DNA of 64,000 nt from Amorphoplanes friuliensis DSM 7358 (GTDB lineage Bacteria > Actinomycetota > Actinomycetes > Mycobacteriales > Micromonosporaceae): NCBI RefSeq assembly GCF_000494755.1, contig NC_022657.1, positions 8,152,001 to 8,216,000 of the forward strand, read 5' to 3'. The translations under genes were made by a program, and so were the position numbers. Positions 43,959-52,242 of this stretch are shown here, piece by piece (positions within the stretch are counted from its first letter, which is position 1; every line of letters starts with the position of its first letter). The notes below the pieces were generated by a model. The model searched no databases, was not told where the DNA came from, and worked only from the letters and a program-made list of their open reading frames with translations.

Positions 43959-46900
43959 TCAGCTGCCCGCGATGGTGAACTGCGAGCCCGGCTGGATGAC
44001 GATGTTGCCGTCGGCCGAGTTGGTGATGGTGACGTTGGAGAGCGTCGCGTTGCCGCGGGCGCCGCTCATGGCCAGAATGCCCGCGCCGTTGACGGACCGG
44101 TCGATTTTGACGTTGGTGATGGCGACGTTCGGCATGTTGCCGCCGCCGTTCTTGAACTGGATGCCGTCGTACGTCGAGTCGATGATTTCGGTGTCGCGGA
44201 TGGTGACGCCGGTGATGTCCTTCGTCGACGGGAACAGCGTGATCGCCCCGAACTCCTGGTCCTCGTTCCAGAACGCGCCGCCCGTACGGTAGAGGCCGTT
44301 GTTGGCGATCAGGGTCGTGCCGCCGAACGGGAGCGGGCTGTGATCGGTGGCCAGCATGATGCCCGGGTAGTTCATCGTGTCGAAGACCAGGTTGTTCTCG
44401 ATCGAGTTGTTGGAACCGCCGTAGATGGCGATGCCGTTCGCCCGCCACGGCAGCTGCACCGTGTTGTTGACGAAGTGGTTGTTCGACGCGATGTCGACCG
44501 CCTGGTCCTTCACGTACGGGTTGGCCCAGACTGCCAGCGAGTCGTCACCCGTCGTCCGGAAAGACGAGTTGAAGACGCGTGAGTTGCGGGTGCCGTTGCT
44601 GAAGTTGATGCCGTCCGCGAACGTGTTCCGGATCCGCATGCCGGAGAATTCCAGGGTGTCGCCCGGGTTCCAGTACGCGGGGGTGTCGGAGTAGTCGCGG
44701 CCGACCCAGGCGCCGACGTTCACGTGCTCGATCCACACGTTGCTGATCTTCGTGTTCTTGCCGAACCGGCCGTTGAGGCCGTGGCCGCGGTTCGCCCGGT
44801 TCTGGGTGTTGCCGAAGATCGCCAGGTCGGAGATCTGGGTGTTGTCGTCGATGTCGAAGCCGACGTTGCCCTCGTGCGGGTGGTTGATGTTGCCGACCAC
44901 GTTCTGCGGCTGGGTGTTCGAGTACAGCTGGGTGTGCCACATGCCGGCGCCGCGGATCACGACGTTGCGCAGGCCCTTCTGGTTGTACTGGCCGCGGGCG
45001 GGGTCCGGCGAGAGGATCTTCTGCTCCTGGCGCCACTGACCGGCGGGGATCCAGACACAACTGATCACGCCGTTCTCGTCGTCGGTCACGGCGCGCTGGA
45101 TCGCGGCCGTGTCGTCGTTGCCGTCGTTCGGGACCGCACCGTACGTGGTGATCGAGGTGCAGCCGGACGGCTGGGTCGCCGCGGGTGCCACCTGCTCCAG
45201 GTCGATGAGGTCGATGATGTAGAACGACGCGGTGTCGGCGGCGTCCCGCTGCAGCTTGAAGCGGGTGCCGGCCGGGTACGACTGCGCGAGCAGCGCGTGC
45301 GACTCGTCGAAGAGGCGCCGGGCGTCGGCCGAGGGCGAGTTCGACAGTGACTCGGTGTCGTCGGTCGTGCCGTAGAGCCAGCTGTTGCGGGACGAGAGTG
45401 TCAGCTTCTGCACGAACTGGTCGTTGGCGTAGAGGCTGAGGCTGTAGTCCTGGCCGCCACCGCTCGGCGCGTCGGGCACCGAGTTGCGGACGACGATCGA
45501 GTTCGACGCGGTGGTCGAGGTGAACTCGACGAACTGCCCCGTGCTGTTCAGGCGGACCGACTTACGACCCGAGGACTCGGTGCCGAAGTTGGTGTGCCCG
45601 AACGTCCGCAGTGCATCCGTCTCGACCAGCGTTCCCGAGTAGCGGGCGGCTTCGGCCTCGTACTCGACGTACGGCACCGAGGCGCCGCGGCCGACGACCA
45701 CCGCGCGGGAGAGGGTGTTGTTGTTCTCGTTGGTCTCGGCGACAGCGTTGGCCGCGTCCGCCGTGGCCGTCACGGTCGCGCCGCCGCTGGTGGCGGTCCA
45801 GGTGCCGCTGATCGCAACGGTGGTGGTGGCACCGGCCGCGATCGCCGGGGTGCTGCCGTTCAGCGTTGTGCTGCCCACCGTGATGCGGGTCGTGGACGCA
45901 CCGGCGGCGCTGATGCCCCGGTTGTTCACGGCGACGGTGAAGGAGACCGCCGCACCCGCGGCCGGGTTCGCCGGGTTGGTCGTGATGCCCGTGACCTGCA
46001 GGTCCGGGCCGGGCGCCTGACCGACGACCAGCTGCGTGGACGCGGTGAAGGTGTTGTTGGCGTTGTTCTGCTCCGCGACGATGTTGGCCGGGTCGACCGT
46101 CGTCGCGACGCTGTAACTGCCCATCGGCTGCGCCCCGACGTTCGCCGAGACGGTGGTCGTGGCGCCGGCGGCGAGAGCACCGACGTTTGCGCTGCCCACC
46201 ACCGTGCCGCCGAGCTTGAAGTCGACCTTGTTCGCCGCGGCGGCCGCCGTGCCCTGGTTCTTCACCGTGGCCGACAGGGTGATCGCGGTGCCCTCACTGG
46301 GGGCGGTCGGCGTCCACGTCGTACCGGTGACAACAAGGTCGGGGTTGGGTGCGGCCGTGCCGAGCACCTGGAAGTCGGCGACCTGACCACCGGGAGCACC
46401 GGTGTTGCTGAAGATCTGCAGCTGGACGTCGGAGACACGGCCGCTGACCGGGATGGTGACGGAGTTCTGGTTGGTCGCCGGGTTGAACGTGTAGTCGGCG
46501 CGGGCCTTCAGCGACGTGAAACCGGTGGCGGTCTGCGCGCGGCCGAGGACCTGGATGTTCTGGATCCTGGTGCCCCACGCCGGATCCGGGTTGAGCTTGA
46601 CGACCACGCCGGTGACGTCGGCGTCCGCGCCCAGCTTCACCGTCAGCGTCGCCGGGAAGCCGTTGGACTCCCAGTAGCTCGTCGGGCTGCTGTCGTTGGC
46701 GTTGGCCGGCACGAAGTTGAAGATCGAGGAGGACGCCTCGATCGGCTTGCCCGTGGCCAGGTTGGCGCCGGCCGGCGGGTCGGGATCCGGGTCGGGGTCG
46801 GTGGTGCCACCGCCCACGCCGTAGATCTCGAACTCGGACAGCTGAGCGGCGGGCCAGCCTGTGTTGCCGGTGACGTTCACCCGCACGTACCGGACGGTCG

Positions 46901-47333
46901 CGGCGGTGAAGTTGACCGTGACCGTGTTGGCCGAGGCGGGATCGAAGACCCGGCCGGCCGAGGGCGAGAGGGTGCTGAAGCTGCTGCCGTTGGTGCTGCC
47001 CTGCACGCTGAGCGTCTGCGTACGGGCGCCCCACGCGGTTGCGGGCGGCAGCTTGAGCACCACCTGGTCGACCGCGACGGCACTGCCGAGGTCGATCTGC
47101 GCCCACTGCGGGAACGCGTTGGACGGGCTTTCCCAGTACGAGTTCGCGTTGCCGTCGTTGAGGTTGCCGGCGCCGTACGGGCCGTTGCTGCCGCTGGAGG
47201 AGGCCGGCTTGCCGAGGGAGAGGTTGGGTCCGCCGGCCGCGAGGGCGGGCGTGGGCGTGAGCGCCGCGGCGGCGACCAGGCCCGCCGCGAAGAGGCCGCT
47301 GAGCAGCCTCCGGCTGAGGTGCTTCCGTTTCAT
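43959..47333 (-). CDS. Secreted multidomain alpha-1,3-glucanase (GH87, mycodextranase-like)
   Basis: A 1124-residue exported enzyme. The signal peptide (about 1-33, ending ALA-AG) is followed by two discoidin/F5-8C-type domains (about 36-180 and 200-335) joined by a DPDPDPDP linker, two CARDB domains (about 335-550), a CBM6/35-like domain (about 555-700) and a right-handed beta-helix (about 715-1124). In the helix, Asp907 (ADGINF) and Asp930-Asp931 (TTGDDS) have the same 23/24-residue spacing as the catalytic aspartates of GH87 alpha-1,3-glucanase as I recall them. The likely substrate is fungal cell-wall alpha-1,3-glucan. The start has AAGGA 5 bp upstream. It is a stand-alone unit with its own terminator. 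Confidence 0.85.
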   Translation of the reverse strand: MKRKHLSRRLLSGLFAAGLVAAAALTPTPALAAGGPNLSLGKPASSSGSNGPYGAGNLNDGNANSYWESPSNAFPQWAQIDLGSAVAVDQVVLKLPPATAWGARTQTLSVQGSTNGSSFSTLSPSAGRVFDPASANTVTVNFTAATVRYVRVNVTGNTGWPAAQLSEFEIYGVGGGTTDPDPDPDPPAGANLATGKPIEASSSIFNFVPANANDSSPTSYWESNGFPATLTVKLGADADVTGVVVKLNPDPAWGTRIQNIQVLGRAQTATGFTSLKARADYTFNPATNQNSVTIPVSGRVSDVQLQIFSNTGAPGGQVADFQVLGTAAPNPDLVVTGTTWTPTAPSEGTAITLSATVKNQGTAAAAANKVDFKLGGTVVGSANVGALAAGATTTVSANVGAQPMGSYSVATTVDPANIVAEQNNANNTFTASTQLVVGQAPGPDLQVTGITTNPANPAAGAAVSFTVAVNNRGISAAGASTTRITVGSTTLNGSTPAIAAGATTTVAISGTWTATSGGATVTATADAANAVAETNENNNTLSRAVVVGRGASVPYVEYEAEAARYSGTLVETDALRTFGHTNFGTESSGRKSVRLNSTGQFVEFTSTTASNSIVVRNSVPDAPSGGGQDYSLSLYANDQFVQKLTLSSRNSWLYGTTDDTESLSNSPSADARRLFDESHALLAQSYPAGTRFKLQRDAADTASFYIIDLIDLEQVAPAATQPSGCTSITTYGAVPNDGNDDTAAIQRAVTDDENGVISCVWIPAGQWRQEQKILSPDPARGQYNQKGLRNVVIRGAGMWHTQLYSNTQPQNVVGNINHPHEGNVGFDIDDNTQISDLAIFGNTQNRANRGHGLNGRFGKNTKISNVWIEHVNVGAWVGRDYSDTPAYWNPGDTLEFSGMRIRNTFADGINFSNGTRNSRVFNSSFRTTGDDSLAVWANPYVKDQAVDIASNNHFVNNTVQLPWRANGIAIYGGSNNSIENNLVFDTMNYPGIMLATDHSPLPFGGTTLIANNGLYRTGGAFWNEDQEFGAITLFPSTKDITGVTIRDTEIIDSTYDGIQFKNGGGNMPNVAITNVKIDRSVNGAGILAMSGARGNATLSNVTITNSADGNIVIQPGSQFTIAGS

Positions 47334-47616
47334 GGCGTCCTTGTTCTGTGAGGAAGACAGACGGGATCGCCGCGGGAGCCACACCGCCGGCGGGTACGCG
47401 GCAGCGCAGCGCGCGGTAGGGGTGCGCGATGTCGGAGGAACGGGGGGAGGGGGTCTGCCACGATCTTTCGGGGAGCGCCGCAGAAATTACGCGGTGGCTG
47501 CCAACTTCTTGCGGCGCGGGGCATTCAATGTTTCAGATGTGTCACTGGTTCGTCAACGGCCCGCGAAAGATGTGAACACTGAGGACGGTCGGACGCGCAC
47601 CCCTCCACTGAGCAGC

Positions 47617-48417
47617 TCAGGACCCCAGGGCACGCCCCTCTTCCCAGGTCCGGAGGCGCTCGCGGTAGACGCGCTCGGCCACGGCGTACGGGAAGGAGCC
47701 GAGGAAGAGACGCAGTGGCGGCTCGGTGGAGTCGGCCAGCGCCAGGATGGTCTGCGCGGTCGCAGCCGGGTCGTCGGGCGCACGACCGGCCGCTCCGGCG
47801 CGGCGGGCATCCCGCACCGGCTCGTACGCGGGGATCGGCTCGGTGTGCACCGCCGAACTCCCGGACCAGCCCGTGCCGTACGGGCCGGGTTCGACGATCG
47901 TGACCTTGATCCCGAGCCCGGCCACCTCCTGGGCGAGCGACTCGCTCAGGCCTTCGAGGGCCCACTTCGACGCGTGGTAGAGCCCGAGCGACGGGAACGC
48001 CGCGATGCCGCCGATGCTCGACACCTGCAGGATGCGGCCGTCACCCTGCGCCCGCATGATCGGCAGCACGGCCTGTGTCACCCACAGCGCACCGAAGAGG
48101 TTGGTCTCCAGCTGCGCGCGGGCCTGCTCCTCGGTGGTCTCCTCGACCATGCCGAAGAGGCCGTACCCCGCGTTGTTGACCACGATGTCGAGCCGGCCGA
48201 AGTGGTGCGCCGCCTGCTCGACGGCCGCGAACACCGCCGGCCGGTCGGTGACGTCGAGGACGAGCGGCAGGATGCTGTCGCCGTACGTGTCGATGAGGGG
48301 TTCGAGGTCTTCGAGGTGCCGGGCGGTGGCGGCGACGCGGTCGCCGCGGCCGAGCGCCGCCGACGTCCAGACGTTGCCGAGACCACGGCCCGCACCGGTG
48401 ATGAACCAGGTTTTCAT
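47617..48417 (-). CDS. Short-chain dehydrogenase/reductase
   Basis: A 266-residue classical SDR with the cofactor motif TGAGRGLG near residue 8, NNAG, and the Ser-Tyr-Lys catalytic set (VSSIGG, YHASK). The substrate is unknown. The ATG at 48417 is chosen from the canonical N terminus; the open frame upstream is not used. It is divergent from an XRE/MmyB-type regulator 63 bp away, a common arrangement in actinobacteria where the regulator controls the reductase. About 280 bp without a gene separate it from the glucanase start. Confidence 0.93.
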   Translation of the reverse strand: MKTWFITGAGRGLGNVWTSAALGRGDRVAATARHLEDLEPLIDTYGDSILPLVLDVTDRPAVFAAVEQAAHHFGRLDIVVNNAGYGLFGMVEETTEEQARAQLETNLFGALWVTQAVLPIMRAQGDGRILQVSSIGGIAAFPSLGLYHASKWALEGLSESLAQEVAGLGIKVTIVEPGPYGTGWSGSSAVHTEPIPAYEPVRDARRAGAAGRAPDDPAATAQTILALADSTEPPLRLFLGSFPYAVAERVYRERLRTWEEGRALGS

Positions 48418-48480
48418 GACTCCCACGCTGCTGCCGCGCGACCGCGGTAGCCAGTACCGCCCCAGGGCTACGCTGCAGGG

Positions 48481-49257
48481 ATGGCCGGGCTGCTCGGTGA
48501 CTTCCTCAAAGCGCGCCGCGCCCTGCTGCTGCCGGGAGACGTCGGACTCCCCGGGTACGGACGCAGGCGCGTAGCCGGTCTGCGCCGTGACGAGCTCGCC
48601 GGACTGGCCGGCGTCAGCGCGCACTATCTGATGCGTCTCGAGCAGGGCCGCGACCGCCACCCGTCCCCGCAGGTCCTGGACGCGCTGGCCCGGGCGCTGC
48701 GACTGGACGCCGACACCACCGCGCACCTGCACGCGCTGGCGCAGCCGCCGGCATTTCCGCCGCCACGGCCACTCGATCCGGCGGTGCAGCGGCTGCTCGA
48801 CGACTGGGCCGGCACTCCCGCGTACGTGCGGGGCCGTCACCTCGACGTGCTGGCCGGCAACAAGCTCGCGGCGGCGCTGTCGCCCATGTATGCCGCCGGG
48901 CGCAACCTCGCCCGGGACATCTTCCTGGAACCGGAGGCCCGCAAGCTCTTTGCCGACTGGGAGGTCATCGCCGAACAGACGGTGGCGGCGTTGCGGGCCG
49001 GCGCTGATCCGCGGGACCCGGCCCTGGCCGCGCTCGTCGCCGAGCTGGACCGGGATCCCGACTTCCGGCGCTGGTGGGCGCGGCACGACGTGCGACCGGC
49101 CCGTGACGAGACCAAGCGGTTCCACCACCCGGTGGTCGGCCCGCTGACCCTGCGCCGCCAGGCCCTCACCGTGGCCGGCGCCCTGGACCAGGTGATCATC
49201 GCCTACCAGGCCGAGCCGGGCAGCGACTCGGCCAAGCTCCTGTCGCGGCTCGGCTAA
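48481..49257 (+). CDS. XRE-family regulator with MmyB-like ligand-binding domain
   Basis: A 258-residue regulator. An N-terminal helix-turn-helix (about 10-75) contains RRVAGLRRDELAGLAGVS and a YLMRLEQGRDRHPS segment. A C-terminal PAS-like MmyB domain (about 95-255) with ARDIFLEPEARKLFADW is thought to bind a small hydrophobic molecule. It is divergent from the SDR gene and probably regulates it. Its TAA stop overlaps the TAG of the convergent AMP-ligase gene. Confidence 0.9.
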   Translation: MAGLLGDFLKARRALLLPGDVGLPGYGRRRVAGLRRDELAGLAGVSAHYLMRLEQGRDRHPSPQVLDALARALRLDADTTAHLHALAQPPAFPPPRPLDPAVQRLLDDWAGTPAYVRGRHLDVLAGNKLAAALSPMYAAGRNLARDIFLEPEARKLFADWEVIAEQTVAALRAGADPRDPALAALVAELDRDPDFRRWWARHDVRPARDETKRFHHPVVGPLTLRRQALTVAGALDQVIIAYQAEPGSDSAKLLSRLG

Positions 49258-50645
49258 GGCGTCAGCTGCGTCTTGTCGGGCTTGCCGCTCGGGGCGACGG
49301 GGACCCGGTCGATCAGGGTGACCGTGCGGGGCACGGCGTTCGGGCCCAGCCGCTCCCCCACCAGTTTGCGCAGCGTCCCCGTGTCGGGGGTCCGGCCGTT
49401 GACCGGCACCACGTACGCGTGGATCGCCTCGCCGGTGTCCTCGTCCGGGCGGCCGACCACGTACGCCTCGGCGACGTCCGGGTCGGTTGCCAGGGCTCGT
49501 TCGATCGGCCCGGCGTAGAGTAGTTCGGCGTTCACGATGATCACGTCGCGGACCCGGCCGAGCAGCCGCAGCAGGCCGTCGTCGCCCAGGCTCGCGAGGT
49601 CACGCGTACGCACCCAGCCGTCGACGAAGACCTCGGCGGACTCCTCGGGCTCGTGCCAGTAGCCGGAGGCCTGGGACGGGGTGCGGACGTAGAGCTCGCC
49701 GTCGCGGATCGACACGTCGACAACTGCGGGTGGCCGTCCGACCGAGGACAGTGCCGCCTCCGACGAGGCCGAGTCCGGTGTGCTCATGGCGATCATGCCG
49801 GTCTCGGTCTGGCCGTAGCCGTGGAAGACCACCGGGCCGAGAACCTCGAGGGCCTCCCGCAGCCGGCCCGGCTCCAGCGGTGAGCCGGAGACCATCAGGG
49901 CGCCGAGATTACTCAGGTCCACGGGGTGTTCCTGCTGGTCACGGACGAGCCGGTGCAATTTGCCGACCGTGATGACGCTGGCGGTCGCGCGGTGCCGGAC
50001 GAGTGAGTCCGGGAAGGCCGGTGCGTGCGCGGCGACCAGGGTGCCGCCCGCGGCGAGGGTCAGGATGCCGTATTCGAGCATGACCTGGCTGCTCAGCGAG
50101 CCGAAGACCAGATAGCGGTCCAGCCGGCCGGCCAGCTCACGGATCGCCGGTGGCCAGCGGTCCGGGTACGGCGCCCAGGCGGCGGACATGGCCGCGTACG
50201 TCTGGACGCAGCCCTTGGGACGGCCCGTGCTGCCGCTGGTGTAGATGATCCGTGCGATGTCGTCCGGCCGGCCCGCTGCCACCAGAGGTTCGTCGGGTGC
50301 GGCGAGCAGGCCGTCGAGCTCGTCCGGTCCGATCAGGACGGCGTGGTCGCGGCTCAGCAGGTCGGCCAGCTGTTCCGGGGGCAGACCGGGACGGATGCCC
50401 GAGACGCGGGCGCCGACCGCAAAGGCGGCGATGGTCGCGGCGAACGCCTCCGCCGAGACACCGGCGAGGACGGCGACACCGGCGCCGGGGCCGATACCCG
50501 CGGCTCGCAGACCGGCCGCCGCCCGGCGGACGAGCACCAGCAGCTCCCCCGCGCCGACCACGCGGGGGCCGTCCTCGAACACCGGCCGGTCGCCTCCCGC
50601 CGCGAGCAGGTCGAGGATCGGTTGCGGCCAGACATCAGTGGGCAT
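49254..50645 (-). CDS. AMP-dependent acid ligase (ANL family)
   Basis: A 463-residue adenylating enzyme that activates a carboxylic acid as acyl-AMP. Core motifs are present: YTSGSTGRPKG (about 140-155), GYGQTETG, the GRVRDVIIVNAE hinge and the C-terminal lysine in SGKPDKTQL. It is compact, and lacks part of the usual N-terminal subdomain. The ATG overlaps the FAD oxidoreductase stop by 11 bp, so both belong to one transcript. With an aromatic ammonia-lyase nearby, a cinnamate- or coumarate-type substrate is a reasonable guess. No carrier protein gene is seen. Confidence 0.88.
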   Translation of the reverse strand: MPTDVWPQPILDLLAAGGDRPVFEDGPRVVGAGELLVLVRRAAAGLRAAGIGPGAGVAVLAGVSAEAFAATIAAFAVGARVSGIRPGLPPEQLADLLSRDHAVLIGPDELDGLLAAPDEPLVAAGRPDDIARIIYTSGSTGRPKGCVQTYAAMSAAWAPYPDRWPPAIRELAGRLDRYLVFGSLSSQVMLEYGILTLAAGGTLVAAHAPAFPDSLVRHRATASVITVGKLHRLVRDQQEHPVDLSNLGALMVSGSPLEPGRLREALEVLGPVVFHGYGQTETGMIAMSTPDSASSEAALSSVGRPPAVVDVSIRDGELYVRTPSQASGYWHEPEESAEVFVDGWVRTRDLASLGDDGLLRLLGRVRDVIIVNAELLYAGPIERALATDPDVAEAYVVGRPDEDTGEAIHAYVVPVNGRTPDTGTLRKLVGERLGPNAVPRTVTLIDRVPVAPSGKPDKTQLTP

Positions 50646-52179
50646 CGGCCAGGACACCCTTGATGAAAACGGCCAGCGGCTGCTGGTGCACGGCCGGGAG
50701 ATTCCAGTGGTTCTCCAGGTTCTCGGCGAGGTGGTGCTCGGCGACGACCGTGCCGCCCCGGTGCACGCGGACCACCGGATGCAGGTAACTCGCGTCGTGG
50801 GCCGCACTCGCGTCGTTCTCGGCGATACGCGGCACCGAGATGTCGAACGGGTCGACCGTGTCGTGATCCGGGCCGTACTCCAGCGTGGTGACGAAGGCCA
50901 GCGGCGCGGGGCCCAGGCCGCCGTCCTTCAGGTACGCGACCGGCACCTCCTCGTGGTGGTCGGCCGTGTCGCCGCTGACGGTGATCACGTCGCCGAGGAC
51001 GGCGAACTGCTGCCACAGCGCGGAGGTGCGGTTGATCCGGGCGATGATCGCGTCGGTGATCGCCTCCGGTGTGGCTTCGAGGCGTGTGGCCGGCCACGGC
51101 GTCTGGTGGTGCCGGGCGCCCAGGATGCGGTGCAGCGCCCGCGTGCCGTACCGGAAGCCGTGGATGAACCCGCTGGTCGACTTCTTGAAGTCACGCTGCT
51201 GGGTCAGCGTGCCCGCGAAGTACAGGCCGGGGACGTTCACCGACTCGTACGCGGAGGTCTGCTCGGGGAACCGGTCGTTGATGACCAGCGCGGGGCGGCA
51301 CGAGTCGTCGAAGATCGACGCGTCGAAGCGGAAGCCGGTGCAGAGGATGACCCGGTCGTACTCGAGCACACGGACGGCTTCGACCGTGCGGGCGTACCGG
51401 AAATCGACCCGGAAGCCGCCCTCCGGGCGCCGGGAGATGCGCTCGATCGTGCCGTCGAGGACGGCGTTCTGGGATTTGAGCTGGTAGGTGTCGAGGAAGT
51501 TGTTGTTGACCGCGCGCAGGTGGCCGACGTAGTGCGTCTGCCAGGCCAGCTTGATCGAGTGCGGGCCGGCGACGTGGATCACCGCGGCCGTCTCGATCAG
51601 GGCGTCGGCGGTCTCGAAGCCCGAGTTGCCCTTGCCGACGATCAGCACCCGCTGGTTGACGAAGTCGTCCGGGTCGACGCTGACGGTGTCGTAACGTTCG
51701 GCGAGGTCGGCGCCCTCGATGTCCGGTACGTGGAGCTGCGAGACGCCGGTGGCGACCACGACACGACGGGCCTGCCAGCTGCGGTCGCCGGCCTCGACGA
51801 GGAAGGCCTCACCGTCCCGGGAGACCCGCGTGACCCCCGTGTCGTAGGTGATGGCGAGCCCTTCGGCGAAGTCGGCGAGGTAGCGCACGAGGTCCTCGGC
51901 GCCGGGGAAGTACCGCTTGCTGTAGTGGCGGAAGAGCCGCGCCGGATCGTCGGTGAGCAGCGAGTTCCAGTCGGCGCGGAGGTTGAACTCCGGGTCGTCC
52001 GAGCCGGTCCAGATCTTGTTGATGGAGATCAGTTGCCGGTGCCGCGGATAGGTGCGGAAGAACGTGCCCGGGCCCGGTCCGGCCTCCAGGACGACGTAGT
52101 CATGACCGTCGCGCTCCAGCAGGGCCGCGAGCTGCAGACCGGCGGGGCCGGCCCCGATGATCAGGTAGTCGTGCGTCAT
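50635..52179 (-). CDS. FAD-dependent NAD(P)-binding oxidoreductase, copy 1
   Basis: A 514-residue flavoprotein with two dinucleotide-binding motifs, GAGPAG at 9-14 and GKGNSG near 180, plus the ATG-type ATGVSQ motif. The layout is that of FOXRED2/CzcO-like flavin monooxygenases. It is strongly similar over its whole length to the protein at 53748-55313; identical blocks include RYFP, HYVGHLRAVNNNFLDTYQLKS and STSGFIHGFRYG. It is divergent from the MIO-lyase gene across a 63-bp region with a perfect palindrome. The reaction is unknown; hydroxylation or N-oxidation of the cluster product is possible. Confidence 0.87.
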   Translation of the reverse strand: MTHDYLIIGAGPAGLQLAALLERDGHDYVVLEAGPGPGTFFRTYPRHRQLISINKIWTGSDDPEFNLRADWNSLLTDDPARLFRHYSKRYFPGAEDLVRYLADFAEGLAITYDTGVTRVSRDGEAFLVEAGDRSWQARRVVVATGVSQLHVPDIEGADLAERYDTVSVDPDDFVNQRVLIVGKGNSGFETADALIETAAVIHVAGPHSIKLAWQTHYVGHLRAVNNNFLDTYQLKSQNAVLDGTIERISRRPEGGFRVDFRYARTVEAVRVLEYDRVILCTGFRFDASIFDDSCRPALVINDRFPEQTSAYESVNVPGLYFAGTLTQQRDFKKSTSGFIHGFRYGTRALHRILGARHHQTPWPATRLEATPEAITDAIIARINRTSALWQQFAVLGDVITVSGDTADHHEEVPVAYLKDGGLGPAPLAFVTTLEYGPDHDTVDPFDISVPRIAENDASAAHDASYLHPVVRVHRGGTVVAEHHLAENLENHWNLPAVHQQPLAVFIKGVLADAH

Positions 52180-52204
52180 GCGAGGGGAACCTAGCCGGGC
52201 GAAA

Positions 52205-52218
52205 TCAGAACGTTCTGA
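52205..52218. promoter_or_regulatory. Perfect 14-bp palindrome in a divergent promoter
   Basis: TCAGAACGTTCTGA reads the same on both strands and lies midway between the start codons of the two divergent arms (25 bp from 52179, 24 bp from 52243). It would let one dimeric regulator control both arms. The sequence differs from the actinobacterial SOS box (TCGAAC-N4-GTTCGA), so LexA is less likely. The regulator is not identified. Confidence 0.6.
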
Positions 52219-52242
52219 GAAACCGTCTCTAGCGTCCGGGCG

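Noticed and set aside
52205..52218. LexA/SOS box
   Set aside because: The palindrome has TCAGAAC-GTTCTGA arms without the 4-bp spacer of the actinobacterial SOS box, and no DNA-damage gene is next to it.
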